64,000 nucleotides of DNA from Stenotrophomonas sp. 24(2023) (GTDB lineage: Bacteria; Pseudomonadota; Gammaproteobacteria; Xanthomonadales; Xanthomonadaceae): assembly GCF_030913365.1 (NCBI RefSeq), contig NZ_CP133160.1:992001-1056000 (forward strand), given 5' to 3'. Both the position numbers and the translations under genes were made by a program. Positions 46,038-55,091 of the stretch are shown piece after piece. Positions within the stretch are counted from its first letter, which is position 1, and each line of letters begins with the position of its first letter. The notes under the pieces were generated by a model. It was not told the origin of the DNA and searched no databases. It worked only from the letters and a program-made list of their open reading frames with translations.

Positions 46038-46616
46038 TTACGGCATCCAGCCCAGCAGCTGTTGCAGGCGCTGGTGCGGGTCGTCCTGCTGCAGCAGCTG
46101 CAGCCGCTGCGCTTCGGCCAGCGGCAGCAGCTGGGCCAGCCGCCAGCCCACCCAGGCTGCGTTGTCGTACAACGCCGGTGTCGCCGGCGCGAAGGCGGCA
46201 CCGGCCTGTTCCACGATCTGTTCCAGCACGGTGGCCAGCAAGGCATGCTGGGGCCGCAGTTCATCATCCGGGTCCGGTTCGCACCAGCGTACGTCACCGA
46301 CCACCAGGCCATTGTCGCGTACGCGGGTGCGCTCGACGTGGAAGCGCCGCGCACCGCGCAACTGCAGCTGCAGCACGCCATCGGCGCCGACATCGAAATC
46401 CTCGATGCGTGCTTCCACCCCGTAGGCGGCCGGTACCGCCGGTGCGCCGGTTTCCTCGCCCTGCAGGATCAGGCAGACACCGAACCCGCTGCCGCTGCGG
46501 CCGGTTTCGCGCACCAGGTCCAGGTAGCGCCGCTCGAACACGCGCAGGCCGAGGCTGGCATGCGGCAGCAGTACCGCATGCAAGGGGAACAGCGGCAGGC
46601 TGGCGGTATCGCTCAT
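46038..46616 (-). CDS. LON substrate-binding domain protein
   Basis: Stand-alone N-terminal LON domain without ATPase or protease parts; 192 aa. It opens SLPLFPLHAVLLPHASLGLRVFERRYLDLV, the family signature, and has FGVCLILQGEE and the FHVERTRVRDNGLVVGDV block. Its ATG overlaps the mpl stop by four bases, so it is co-translated with mpl. Function is not known; a role in protein binding is assumed from the family. Confidence 0.9.
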   Translation of the reverse strand: MSDTASLPLFPLHAVLLPHASLGLRVFERRYLDLVRETGRSGSGFGVCLILQGEETGAPAVPAAYGVEARIEDFDVGADGVLQLQLRGARRFHVERTRVRDNGLVVGDVRWCEPDPDDELRPQHALLATVLEQIVEQAGAAFAPATPALYDNAAWVGWRLAQLLPLAEAQRLQLLQQDDPHQRLQQLLGWMP

Positions 46617-47977
46617 CGGGCCTGCAGCGCCGCCAGGAATCGGCGCGGGGCGCCATCGAAGCCGCCGTTGGACATGAACACCACGTGGTCGCCCGGCTGC
46701 ACCCGTGCCTGCAACTGCGCCAGCAGCGCATCGGTATCGGGCACGGCCTGGGCATGGCCACGCACCGCACCGATCACCCTGCCCGCGTCCCAGGCCAGTT
46801 CCGGGCGGTGCAGGAACACGACCTCGTCCGCCAGCTGCAGGGAAGGTGCCAGCGCCTCGGCATGGGCGCCCAGGCGCATCGAATTGCTGCGTGGTTCCAT
46901 CGCCACCACGATGCGGGCATCGCCGACACGGGCGCGCAGCCCGTCCAGCGTCGTGGCGATCGCGGTGGGGTGGTGCGCGAAGTCATCGTAGATGGTCACG
47001 CCAGCGTGCGTGCCGATCACTTCCAGGCGCCGCTTGACGCTGCGGAAACGTGCCAGTGCCGGAATGACCGCCGCCAGTTCCACGCCCACCGCATGGGCCG
47101 CCGCCAACGCGGCCAGGCCGTTGAGCACGTTGTGGCGCCCCAGCAGTGGCCAGTGCACCTCGCCCACGCGTTGCCCGCGGTGATGCACCACGAACGCACT
47201 GCCGTCGGCTGCCAGCAGTTCGGCATGCCATTCCAGCGATGGGTCGAAACCAAAGCGCTCGACCGGTGTCCAGCAGCCCATCGCCAGCACCTCGGCCAGG
47301 CGCGCATCCTCGCCATTGACGATCAGCCGGCCACGCGCGGGCACCGTGCGCACCAGGTGGTGGAACTGGCGCTGGATCGCGGCCACGTCGGGGAAGATGT
47401 CGGCGTGGTCGTATTCGAGGTTGTTGAGGATCGCCACCAGCGGCCGGTAGTGCACGAACTTGCTGCGCTTGTCGAAGAACGCGGTGTCGTATTCATCGGC
47501 TTCGACCACGAATTCGCGGCCACGTCCCCGCCGTGCGGAAACGCCGAAATCCTCGGCCACCCCGCCGATCAGGAAGCCCGGCGCGCGGCCGGCGGCTTCC
47601 AGCAGCCAGGTCAGGATGGTCGTGGTGGTGGTCTTGCCGTGCGTGCCGGCCACGGCCAGGGTGTCCCGGCCGGGCAGCACCTGTTCAGACAGCCACTGCG
47701 CGCCGGAAATGTAGCGCTGGCCGGCATCCAGCACGGCTTCCACGGCCGGGTTGCCACGCGAAAGCGCATTGCCGACCACCACCTGGTCCGTCCCCGGTGG
47801 CACGCTGTCGGCGCGGTAGCCCTGGTCCAGGGTGATGCCCAGCTGCTCCAGCTGGGTGGACATCGGGGGGTAGATGGCCTGGTCGCTGCCGCTGACCGCA
47901 TGGCCCAGCTCGCGGGCCAACGCCGCCACGCCGCCCATGAAGGTGCCGGCGATTCCAAGGATATGTACGCTGCTCAT
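46613..47977 (-). CDS. mpl: UDP-N-acetylmuramate:L-alanyl-gamma-D-glutamyl-meso-diaminopimelate ligase
   Basis: Recycles murein tripeptide by joining it to UDP-MurNAc; cytoplasmic, 454 aa. It starts SSVHILGIAGTFMGGVAALARELGH, has the ATP loop VAGTHGKTTTTTIL, then VEADEYDTAFFDKRSKF, NLEYDHADIFPD and the C-terminal VYDDFAHHPTA-like stretch (TIYDDFAHHPTAIATTL). ATG 47977 is used; 46 in-frame codons upstream are spacer. It is coupled to the LON-domain gene. Confidence 0.96.
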   Translation of the reverse strand: MSSVHILGIAGTFMGGVAALARELGHAVSGSDQAIYPPMSTQLEQLGITLDQGYRADSVPPGTDQVVVGNALSRGNPAVEAVLDAGQRYISGAQWLSEQVLPGRDTLAVAGTHGKTTTTTILTWLLEAAGRAPGFLIGGVAEDFGVSARRGRGREFVVEADEYDTAFFDKRSKFVHYRPLVAILNNLEYDHADIFPDVAAIQRQFHHLVRTVPARGRLIVNGEDARLAEVLAMGCWTPVERFGFDPSLEWHAELLAADGSAFVVHHRGQRVGEVHWPLLGRHNVLNGLAALAAAHAVGVELAAVIPALARFRSVKRRLEVIGTHAGVTIYDDFAHHPTAIATTLDGLRARVGDARIVVAMEPRSNSMRLGAHAEALAPSLQLADEVVFLHRPELAWDAGRVIGAVRGHAQAVPDTDALLAQLQARVQPGDHVVFMSNGGFDGAPRRFLAALQAR

Positions 47978-48046
47978 GGGCGGAGATTGTGACCGATCGC
48001 GACCATGGACGGCCAATGGTCGATTCAGGGTCGGGGAACTCCTACA

Positions 48047-48264
48047 TTGACTGTGCGACTTTTCCAATCGCATGTCAGGGAATTCCCGATAGCCATGATG
48101 TGTGAACCCGGACACAATTCATCCTGCCAGCCGCAGCATCCCTATCGGTCCTACTCCCCAAGAGGCCATCCCCAAGGGAGCTCATGCTGCGGGGGTCTTG
48201 AGCAAACCCTCTGCTGGCGCCTATGAAACGACACAGGCCAGGTCCTTCCGGACCTGGCCTGTGT
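48047..48264 (+). ncRNA. Candidate structured small RNA between mpl and adk
   Basis: The 334-bp gap has no gene but folds strongly. TTGACT (48047-48052) could be a -35 box. GCCAGC (about 48124) pairs with GCTGGC (about 48213). Inside these, GCAGCAT.CCCT pairs with AGGG...ATGCTGC, leaving C-rich loops ACTCCCCAAG and ATCCCCAAG. A third hairpin GGGTCTT...AAACCC follows. The strong hairpin at 48231-48264 would end it. C-rich loops recall Xanthomonas sRNAs of the sX13 kind. No clear -10 box is seen and strand is not proven. Confidence 0.4.
48231..48264. terminator. Strong hairpin after adk
   Basis: ACACAGGCCAGGTCC and GGACCTGGCCTGTGT form a perfect 15-bp stem with a TTCC loop. On the minus strand CGTTTC follows. 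It can end adk and perhaps a plus-strand RNA. A second hairpin GCCGGCC/GGCCGGC lies at 48284-48301, just after the adk stop. Confidence 0.75.
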
Positions 48265-48311
48265 GCGTTGTGCTTCCCGGTGAGCCGGCCCGCAGGCCGG
48301 CCCGGCAGGCA

Positions 48312-48875
48312 TCAGCGGCCGATGGCCTGGCGGATGCGGGCTTCGACGTCGTCCAGGTCACCCACGCCATCCACGCGCGCCAGGGTGCCGCGGCCAGCGT
48401 AGAAATCGACCACCGGGGCGGTCTGGTCGTTGTAGACCTGCAGGCGCTGGCGCACCGATTCGGGGTTGTCGTCGGCGCGGCCCTGCTCCTTGGCGCGGCC
48501 GGCAATGCGGTCCACCAGCAACTCGGTGGCCACGTCCAGCTGCACCACCGCGTCCAGCGGCTGGCCGATCTTGGCCAGCAGGCCGTCCAGTGCATTGGCC
48601 TGGGCCACGTTGCGCGGGTAGCCGTCCAGGATGAAGCCCTTGGCGACATCGGACTGCGCCAGGCGCGATTCCAGCATGCCCAGCAGGATTTCGTCGGACA
48701 CCAGGTTGCCGGCATCCATCACGGCCTTGGCCTGCTTGCCCAGCTCGGTGCCGCCGGCGATTTCCGCACGCAGCATGTCACCGGTCGAGATGTGGGCGAT
48801 CTCCAGCTTTTCCTTCAGGCGCGTCGCCTGTGTCCCCTTGCCCGAACCGGGCGGTCCCAACAGAACCAATCGCAT
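48312..48875 (-). CDS. adk: Adenylate kinase (short form)
   Basis: Interconverts 2 ADP with ATP and AMP; 187 aa. The P-loop is LGPPGSGKGTQ (residues 6-16). ISTGDMLRAEI, GFILDGYPRN and DNPESVRQRLQVYNDQTAPV follow. It lacks the extended LID and zinc-type Cys seen in longer forms, so it is the short-LID variety. ATG 48875 is the start; the frame stays open upstream across the divergent promoter region but shows nothing conserved. It is divergent from pfp. Confidence 0.96.
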   Translation of the reverse strand: MRLVLLGPPGSGKGTQATRLKEKLEIAHISTGDMLRAEIAGGTELGKQAKAVMDAGNLVSDEILLGMLESRLAQSDVAKGFILDGYPRNVAQANALDGLLAKIGQPLDAVVQLDVATELLVDRIAGRAKEQGRADDNPESVRQRLQVYNDQTAPVVDFYAGRGTLARVDGVGDLDDVEARIRQAIGR

Positions 48876-49010
48876 CAACCTGACTCCAACGTGTTGAAAA
48901 TCCAGAAGGTGGGCGTCCGGACGGCCCGGTATCGCTGCACCGCAATAGCGCCACTTTACCGCATACGGGTAATGTCCCTGCAATGTCCCCCACACCTGGC
49001 AGGTGAAAGC

Positions 49011-50267
49011 ATGCGCAACGGTACCCTCCTGTATGCCCAGTCCGGCGGCGTCACCGCCGTCATCAATGCCACCGCCGCGGCGGTGATCGAACAGGCCCGG
49101 GCCAAGGGAATCAAGGTCTTGGCTGCACGCAACGGCATCCTGGGGGCGCTGCGCGAAGACCTGATCGATACCTCGAAGGAAAGCGCGGCGGCCATCCGCG
49201 CCCTGGCCCACACCCCCGGCGGGGCGTTCGGCTCGTGCCGCTTCAAGCTGAAGTCGCTGCAGGATGACCGGGCCCGTTACGACCGCCTGCTGGAGGTGCT
49301 GCGCGCCCACGACGTGCGCTGGTTCCTCTACAACGGCGGCAACGATTCGGCCGACACCGCGCTGAAGGTTTCGCAGCTGGCCCAGGCTTCCGGCTACGAC
49401 CTGGCCTGCATCGGCGTGCCCAAGACCATCGACAACGACCTGGCGGTGACCGACACCTGCCCCGGCTTCGGCTCGGCCGCCAAGTACACCGCCGTGTCGG
49501 TGCGCGAAGCGGCGCTGGACGTGGCGGCGATGGCCGAGACCTCCACCCGCGTGTTCATCTATGAAGCGATGGGCCGCCACGCGGGCTGGCTGGCCGCCGC
49601 CGCCGGGCTGGCCGGCAACGGCGAGGACGAGGCCCCGCACATCATCCTGCTGCCCGAGCGTGCCTATGACGAAGCCACGTTCCTGGCCAAGGTGAAGGCC
49701 GTGGTCGAACGGGTGGGTTACTGCGTGGTGGTGGCCTCGGAAGGCATCGCCACCGCCGATGGCCGTTTCGTGGCCGATGCCGGCGGCGGCAAGGATTCCT
49801 TCGGCCATACCCAGCTCGGTGGCGTGGCCGCCCATCTGGCCGGCCGGGTCAAGGACGTGCTGGGCCTGAAGGTGCACTGGACCCTGCCCGACTACCTGCA
49901 GCGCTCGGCGCGGCACATCGCCAGCAGGACCGACTGGGAACAGGCCCAGGCCGTGGGCAAGGCCGCCGTGCAGCTGGCGCTGAAGGGCCACAACGGGGTG
50001 ATGCCGGTGATCGTGCGCAGCAGCGATGCGCCCTACCGCTGGAAGATCGAGGCTGCGCCGCTGTCGAAGATCGCCAACCACGAGAAGAAGATGCCGGCCG
50101 GCTTCATCCGGCGCGATGGTTTCGGCATCACGGCCAAGGCCCGTGCCTACCTGCAGCCGCTGATCAAGGGCGAGGCACCGCTTCCCTTCGGCAGCGACGG
50201 CCTGCCGAAGTACGTAACGCTGAAGAACGTGGCCGTGAAGAAGACCCTGCCGCCCTTCGAGGGCTGA
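49011..50267 (+). CDS. pfp: Pyrophosphate-dependent 6-phosphofructokinase
   Basis: Phosphorylates fructose-6-P using PPi, a reversible glycolytic step; 418 aa. It starts TLLYAQSGGVTAVINATAAAVI. The donor site GGNDS (residues 109-113) carries the second Asp, and PKTIDND (137-143) has Lys where ATP enzymes have Gly; both mark PPi use. EAMGRHAGWLAAAAGL and VVASEGI are also present. ATG 49011 is chosen by family alignment. Xanthomonas relatives use this enzyme in place of an ATP-type PFK. hppA and ppa, other PPi enzymes, lie 2 and 13 kb downstream. Confidence 0.94.
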   Translation: MRNGTLLYAQSGGVTAVINATAAAVIEQARAKGIKVLAARNGILGALREDLIDTSKESAAAIRALAHTPGGAFGSCRFKLKSLQDDRARYDRLLEVLRAHDVRWFLYNGGNDSADTALKVSQLAQASGYDLACIGVPKTIDNDLAVTDTCPGFGSAAKYTAVSVREAALDVAAMAETSTRVFIYEAMGRHAGWLAAAAGLAGNGEDEAPHIILLPERAYDEATFLAKVKAVVERVGYCVVVASEGIATADGRFVADAGGGKDSFGHTQLGGVAAHLAGRVKDVLGLKVHWTLPDYLQRSARHIASRTDWEQAQAVGKAAVQLALKGHNGVMPVIVRSSDAPYRWKIEAAPLSKIANHEKKMPAGFIRRDGFGITAKARAYLQPLIKGEAPLPFGSDGLPKYVTLKNVAVKKTLPPFEG

Positions 50268-50431
50268 GCCACAGGCGCCCGGCCCTGCCGGCCGGGCGCA
50301 TTGCGATGGCGGGAATGGCCGCCCTACAATCAGGGCCCGGCCGGGGGACGCAAGGGGCCGAAGCAAGCCGCTGTCGAACCATGCCCACTGCCGTGTGGGC
50401 GCGTGCTGTCATTCCACAAGGACCGTATTCC

Positions 50432-51232
50432 ATGAAGCGCCAAACCCTGCTCGCCGTGCTGCTGTGCGCGGCCGCCACGCCCGCCTTTGCCGCCACCTGC
50501 GAAAGCAGCTTCCAGAAGAAGGGCAACCCGCTGGTCGGAACCACCTACACCGCCTCGGTCACCCAGCCGGACCTGAGCGTGAAGAGCGCCATCGGCCAGA
50601 TGCGCGTGATCGCCAAGAACGCCAACATGGACGTGCTCAGCGAAGACGCCGAGGGCGGCTCGATGCTGATCGAAGAACCGGAAACCATGGCCCACAAGCC
50701 GATTCCGATCATCGTCAGCGTCACCAACGAAGGCACCGCCGGCACGGTGGGGATGATGGTCAAGCTCAACAAGGGCGCCTTCGGTTCGGCCGACGGCATC
50801 CGCGAGCAGATGTGCAAGATGCTCAACCAGGTCAAGCCGGGCAAGGCCGGCGAGCAGCTGGCCAAGGCCACGCCGCAGGCCTCGGTGGTGAACATCACCG
50901 CCGACAAGTTCGGTTTCCAGCTGCGCAACCAGCACAAGGACAACCCGGCGGCGATCGAACCGCGCTACCAGGGCAAGACCTACGCCATCAGCGGCCGCGT
51001 CAACGGCGTGCTCAAGAGTGGCGGCACCTACAACACCGGCTTCGAGATTTCCGGTGACGGCAGCTCGGGCATCGATTTCGAGCGCGTGGCCATCACCTGT
51101 GCCTTCGCCCCGAGCCAGACCGCCTATGCACTGGCGCTGCGACCGCGCGAGAAGGTCACCCTGACCGGCGTGGTCGACCACTACGACCAGATCGGTCGCG
51201 TGCTGTGGCTGAAGGACTGCAAGGGCAACTGA
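50432..51232 (+). CDS. Exported protein with tRNA_anti-like (OB-fold) domain
   Basis: Predicted periplasmic protein of 266 aa. The signal peptide is MKRQTLLAVLLCAAATPAFA, with CESSFQKKG after cleavage. The middle is a mixed domain with SAIGQMRVIAKNANMDVLSE. The C-terminal 90 residues look like an OB fold of the tRNA_anti-like family: YQGKTYAISGRVNGVLKSG, ITCAFAPSQ and KVTLTGVVDHYDQIGRVLWLKDC. ATG 50432 is preceded by CAAGGAC. Function is unknown. Confidence 0.8.
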   Translation: MKRQTLLAVLLCAAATPAFAATCESSFQKKGNPLVGTTYTASVTQPDLSVKSAIGQMRVIAKNANMDVLSEDAEGGSMLIEEPETMAHKPIPIIVSVTNEGTAGTVGMMVKLNKGAFGSADGIREQMCKMLNQVKPGKAGEQLAKATPQASVVNITADKFGFQLRNQHKDNPAAIEPRYQGKTYAISGRVNGVLKSGGTYNTGFEISGDGSSGIDFERVAITCAFAPSQTAYALALRPREKVTLTGVVDHYDQIGRVLWLKDCKGN

Positions 51233-51253
51233 GGCCCTGCACCATCGCAGAGA

Positions 51254-51290
51254 ACAACGGCCCGGGCGTGTCACGCGCCCGGGCCGTTGT
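51254..51290. terminator. Bidirectional hairpin between convergent genes
   Basis: ACAACGGCCCGGGCG and CGCCCGGGCCGTTGT form a 15-bp stem with a loop of about seven bases. It serves the genes ending at 51232 (+) and 51311 (-). Confidence 0.85.
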
Positions 51291-51310
51291 GGTTCAGGCA
51301 CCCTGCGCGG

Positions 51311-51814
51311 TTACGGGCAGGCCTTGCCTTCCACCTGCAGCTGCGCGGTGAACATCGGCACCTGTGCGATGGTGCCGGCGGCTGCCTGCTGCTTGGCCTC
51401 TTCCAGGTAGATGCGCGACTGGCCCTGCCCATCCCGTTGCGGCGCCTGCGCGCCCGGCAGGCGCCATACACGGACCACGGCCTGCTGTGCCGGGCACGCG
51501 GCACGGGGCACGCGGATGACATCGTTGAGTTTCCAGCCCTTGGCCTGGCTGGGCTGGGCGGTGGCGTAATCGACGAAACGGGCACGGGGCTGGCAGCGCT
51601 CGCTGCTGCGTACGGCGGTGAAGCGGTACGGCGTGGCGGCATCCCCGGTGAACTCACCTTCCAGGCGGGTGCAGGCTTCGGGAATCTGCCGCAGCGTATG
51701 CACGGCACCTACCGCCTGCGCGGCACCGACGGCACGCTGCAGCTCCGGGGTTTCGGCAGCCAGCACCGGCACGGCCGGCACCAGCGTGGCCAGCAACAGG
51801 AGGGACAGGCGCAT
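51311..51814 (-). CDS. Secreted protein of unknown function
   Basis: The family is not recognised. The 167-aa product has a signal peptide, MRLSLLLLATLVPAVPVLA, cleaved before AETPELQ. Four cysteines (EACTRLE, ERCQPR, AACPAQQ and the final GKACP) suggest two disulfides. It has short strands such as DVIRVPRAACPAQQAVVRVWRLPG. The start is ATG 51814. It stands alone, convergent with the OB-fold gene and divergent from hppA. Confidence 0.72.
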   Translation of the reverse strand: MRLSLLLLATLVPAVPVLAAETPELQRAVGAAQAVGAVHTLRQIPEACTRLEGEFTGDAATPYRFTAVRSSERCQPRARFVDYATAQPSQAKGWKLNDVIRVPRAACPAQQAVVRVWRLPGAQAPQRDGQGQSRIYLEEAKQQAAAGTIAQVPMFTAQLQVEGKACP

Positions 51815-51897
51815 GCGGTTTTCTCCAACGGGACTGCGTGCAGGCTTGCAGAGCGTGGCTTAACGGGGTGCAAAGGCAGCGACGGGATGGCCGCAGG

Positions 51898-51932
51898 CGG
51901 CCCGCGCATGGCGGTGCGCGGGCCGGCGCTAC
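51898..51932 (-). repeat. GTAG-type repeat upstream of the 51311-51814 gene
   Basis: CGGCCCGCGCA and TGCGCGGGCCG arms (one is slightly offset), followed by CGCTAC, that is GTAG on the minus strand. Confidence 0.6.
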
Positions 51933-51944
51933 CATCTTTGCGCC

Positions 51945-52106
51945 GGTGCACGCATACTGCGGGCACCAGGGAATGCTGAACACCGCCATACGTTGGACGA
52001 CCGAAACGGTCGGCACGGGTTGGTTCCAGGCTGCAACCCGTCGTCCCCCTCGTGGTGAAGTTCATCGCCACTGGATGCATGTCCATCCATTCTGCGGAGG
52101 GGTCTA
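51945..52106 (+). promoter_or_regulatory. hppA upstream region with hairpins
   Basis: About 160 bp with no gene. It holds a hairpin GACCGAAACGGTC near 51999-52011 and a looser CGGGTTGG...CAACCCG stem near 52017-52040. A strong ribosome site (CGGAGGGG) precedes the hppA ATG. A folded 5' leader is possible but unproven. Confidence 0.35.
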
Positions 52107-54134
52107 ATGCTGGAACGTCACGGGCTGTCACTGGCGCTGGTCTGCGCCATCCTCGCGATCCTGTTCGGAATCGTCTCGGCGCGCTGGATCCTGCGCCAAC
52201 CCACCGGCAATGAACGCATGGTCGCCATCGCGACCGCCATCCAGGAAGGCGCACGCGCCTACCTCAACCGCCAGTACCTGACCATCGGGGCGGCCGGCGT
52301 GGTGCTGTTCGTGCTGGTCGGCTTCTTCCTGAGCTGGTACACCGCGATCGGCTTCGCGGTGGGCGCGGTGCTGTCCGGCGTGGCCGGCTACATCGGCATG
52401 AACGTGTCGGTGCGCGCCAACGTGCGCACCGCCGAAGCGGCACGCAACGGCATCAGCGCGGCCATGGACGTGGCATTCCGCGGTGGTGCGATCACCGGCA
52501 TGCTGGTGGTCGGGCTGGGCCTGCTCGGCGTGGCCGGCTACTACGCGCTGCTGCTGCGGCTGGGGCTGCAGATGGACCAGGCGCTGCACGCGCTGGTCGG
52601 GCTGGCGTTCGGCTCGTCGCTGATCTCGATCTTCGCGCGCCTGGGCGGCGGCATCTTCACCAAGGGCGCCGACGTCGGCGCGGACCTGGTGGGCAAGGTC
52701 GAAGCCGGCATCCCCGAGGACGACCCGCGCAACCCGGCGGTGATCGCCGACAACGTCGGCGACAACGTCGGCGACTGCGCCGGCATGGCCGCCGACCTGT
52801 TTGAAACCTATGCCGTCACCGTGATCGCCACCATGCTGCTGGGCAGCCTGATGCTGGCCGAGGCCGGCGCCAATGCGGTGCTCTACCCGCTGGTGCTGGG
52901 CGGGGTGTCGATCATCGCCTCGATCATCGGCGCGCTGTTCGTCAAGGTGAAGCCCGGCGGCTCGATCATGGGCGCGCTGTACAAGGGCGTGATCGTCTCC
53001 GGCGTGCTGGCCGCCATCGCGTTCTACCCGATCACCACCGGCCTGATGGCTGACAACGTGCACGGCCCCCTGCCACTGTACGGCTGCGCGCTGATCGGCC
53101 TGGTGCTGACCGGCCTGATCGTCTGGATCACCGAGTACTACACCGGCACCCAGTACAAGCCGGTGCAGCGCGTGGCGCAGGCTTCCACCACCGGCCACGG
53201 CACCAACATCATCGCCGGCCTGGGCATCTCGATGAAATCCACCGCGCTGCCGGTGGTGGCGGTGTGCGCGGCCATCTGGGGCGCGTTCGCGCTGGGTGGC
53301 CTGTACGGCATCGCCATTGCCGCCACCGCGATGCTGTCGATGGCCGGCATGATCGTGGCCCTGGACGCCTACGGGCCGATCACCGACAACGCCGGCGGCA
53401 TCGCCGAGATGGCCGAACTGCCCTCGGAGATCCGCGACATCACCGACCCGCTTGATGCGGTGGGCAACACCACCAAGGCGGTGACCAAGGGCTATGCGAT
53501 CGGTTCGGCGGCGCTGGCCGCGCTGGTGCTGTTCGCCGACTACACGCACAACCTGCAGGCCGCGCATCCCGGGCAGGAATTCCGTTTCGACCTGAGCGAC
53601 CACACGGTCATCATCGGCCTGCTGATCGGCGGCCTGATTCCTTACCTGTTCGGCGCGATGGCGATGGAAGCGGTCGGCCGCGCGGCCGGTGCGGTGGTGG
53701 AGGAAGTGCGGCGCCAGTTCCGCGAGATTCCCGGCATCATGCAGGGCACCGGCAAGCCGCAGTACGACCGCGCCGTGGACATGCTGACCCGCTCGGCGAT
53801 CCGCGAAATGATCCTGCCCTCGCTGCTGCCGGTGGTGGTACCGGTGATCGTCGGCCTGCTGCTGGGGCCGCGTGCGCTGGGCGGGCTGCTGATCGGCACG
53901 ATCGTGACGGGCCTGTTCGTGGCCATTTCGATGACCACCGGCGGCGGTGCGTGGGACAACGCCAAGAAGTACATCGAGGATGGCCATTTCGGCGGCAAGG
54001 GCAGCGAAGCGCACAAGGCCGCGGTGACCGGCGATACCGTGGGTGACCCGTACAAGGACACCGCCGGCCCGGCGATCAACCCGCTGATCAAGATCATCAA
54101 CATCGTGGCGTTGCTGCTGGTGCCGCTGCTGTAG
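52107..54134 (+). CDS. hppA: Membrane-bound proton-pumping pyrophosphatase, K+-independent
   Basis: Integral membrane enzyme of 675 aa that couples PPi hydrolysis to proton export. It has about 16 membrane segments. PPi-site motifs are [34 protein letters not shown] and, near the end, [15 protein letters not shown] with [23 protein letters not shown] (Lys near residue 457) in place of GNTTAA marks the K+-independent class. ATG 52107 follows GGAGGGG. The stop TAG at 54132-54134 is part of a GTAG repeat. Confidence 0.95.
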   Translation: MLERHGLSLALVCAILAILFGIVSARWILRQPTGNERMVAIATAIQEGARAYLNRQYLTIGAAGVVLFVLVGFFLSWYTAIGFAVGAVLSGVAGYIGMNVSVRANVRTAEAARNGISAAMDVAFRGGAITGMLVVGLGLLGVAGYYALLLRLGLQMDQALHALVGLAFGSSLISIFARLGGGIFTKGADVGADLVGKVEAGIPEDDPRNPAVIADNVGDNVGDCAGMAADLFETYAVTVIATMLLGSLMLAEAGANAVLYPLVLGGVSIIASIIGALFVKVKPGGSIMGALYKGVIVSGVLAAIAFYPITTGLMADNVHGPLPLYGCALIGLVLTGLIVWITEYYTGTQYKPVQRVAQASTTGHGTNIIAGLGISMKSTALPVVAVCAAIWGAFALGGLYGIAIAATAMLSMAGMIVALDAYGPITDNAGGIAEMAELPSEIRDITDPLDAVGNTTKAVTKGYAIGSAALAALVLFADYTHNLQAAHPGQEFRFDLSDHTVIIGLLIGGLIPYLFGAMAMEAVGRAAGAVVEEVRRQFREIPGIMQGTGKPQYDRAVDMLTRSAIREMILPSLLPVVVPVIVGLLLGPRALGGLLIGTIVTGLFVAISMTTGGGAWDNAKKYIEDGHFGGKGSEAHKAAVTGDTVGDPYKDTAGPAINPLIKIINIVALLLVPLL

Positions 54135-54153
54135 CGCCGCGCCACGCGTGGCT
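54131..54153 (+). repeat. GTAG repeat supplying the hppA stop codon
   Basis: GTAGCGCCGCGCC is followed by the palindrome GCCACGCGTGGC. The TAG at 54132-54134 is the in-frame hppA stop. Confidence 0.7.
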
Positions 54154-54177
54154 CTGCGGTACCCGGCCGGTGGGCCG

Positions 54178-54201
54178 CAGCCAGGCATGGCCTGGCTCTA
54201 C
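54178..54201 (-). repeat. GTAG repeat, GCCAGGC subtype
   Basis: On the minus strand GTAGAGCCAGGCC with the complementary arm CCTGGCTG. Related to the palindromes at 11369 and 12230. Confidence 0.8.
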
Positions 54202-54241
54202 CCTGCCTCCACGCCCAGCGTGGAGGCAGCGCGCTCCCCCG

Positions 54242-54341
54242 GTAGATCCACGCCATGCGTGGATACAGCGCGCCCCCCGGTAGATCCACGCCATGCGTGG
54301 ATACAGCGCGCATCCCGGTAGATCCACGCCATGCGTGGATG
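54242..54341 (+). repeat. Three tandem GTAG repeats, 38-bp period
   Basis: GTAGATCCACGCC starts at 54242, 54280 and 54318, separated by ATACAGCGCGC-type spacers. All point the same way, unlike the inverted pairs at 26563. They lie in the gap between hppA and tonB. Confidence 0.88.
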
Positions 54342-54350
54342 CCGTGCAGG

Positions 54351-55091
54351 TCAACGCCCGCGCAGGAAAAACGCCACCGGCACCATCACTTCCACCGGGT
54401 CGCCGGGCACATCGTCCGGCGGCGCCGGTACCGGCGTAGCGCGTGCGACGGTTTCCAGGGTGGCCTGGTCCAGCGCATCCTTGCCGCTGCTGCGGCCGAT
54501 ACGCACGTTGCTGGCATTGCCGCGGCGGTCCACGCTGAAACGCACGTAGACCACGCCCTCGTCGCGACGGCGTTCGGCAACGCGCGGGTAGCGCCGGTAC
54601 TTTTCCAGGTGCCCCAGCAGCAGCCCCTGCCAGGTCACGGCGGCCTGGCTCTGCTGGCCGGCGGTGGTCACCGCCGCCGCGTAACGTTCACTGGCATGCG
54701 CGCTCACGTGCGGCGGCGCCAGGGTCTGGTCCACCGTGGCCTGGTCGGCGGCCTTGTCGGGCTGCTGCGCCTTCGGCGGCGTGTAGGGCTCGGCCACCTC
54801 CGGCACCACGTCCGGCGGCAGCGGCTCACGCGGTTTCGGCGTCGGCTCGGCCTCGCTGCGCTGCTGTTGCTGCTGCGGCGGCCCCGGTGGAATCTCGGTG
54901 GGCGGTGCGGGCGGCGCTTCCGGCACCTCGGCCAGATCGACCATCACCGCTTCCGGCGGCAGCACATCGGCCACGGGCGGCGGCGCGCGCAGCGACCACC
55001 ACAGCACGATGCCGATCACCAGCACATGCAGCAGCACGGCCACGGCAAAGCTGCCGCCCCAGCGCAGCCGGGAAGACCCCAGGCCGGTCAT
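54351..55091 (-). CDS. tonB: TonB energy transducer
   Basis: Links the inner-membrane proton force to outer-membrane receptors; 246 aa. A single N-terminal membrane segment (about residues 14-34) is followed by a Pro/Glu/Gln-rich periplasmic spacer (for example PPAPPTEIPPGPPQQQQQ). The C-terminal TonB domain has LLLGHLEKYRRYPRVAERRRDEGVVYVRFSVDRRGNASNV. Its start overlaps the exbD stop (ATGA). It is the last gene of the exbB-exbD-tonB run downstream of heme oxygenase. Confidence 0.93.
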   Translation of the reverse strand: MTGLGSSRLRWGGSFAVAVLLHVLVIGIVLWWSLRAPPPVADVLPPEAVMVDLAEVPEAPPAPPTEIPPGPPQQQQQRSEAEPTPKPREPLPPDVVPEVAEPYTPPKAQQPDKAADQATVDQTLAPPHVSAHASERYAAAVTTAGQQSQAAVTWQGLLLGHLEKYRRYPRVAERRRDEGVVYVRFSVDRRGNASNVRIGRSSGKDALDQATLETVARATPVPAPPDDVPGDPVEVMVPVAFFLRGR

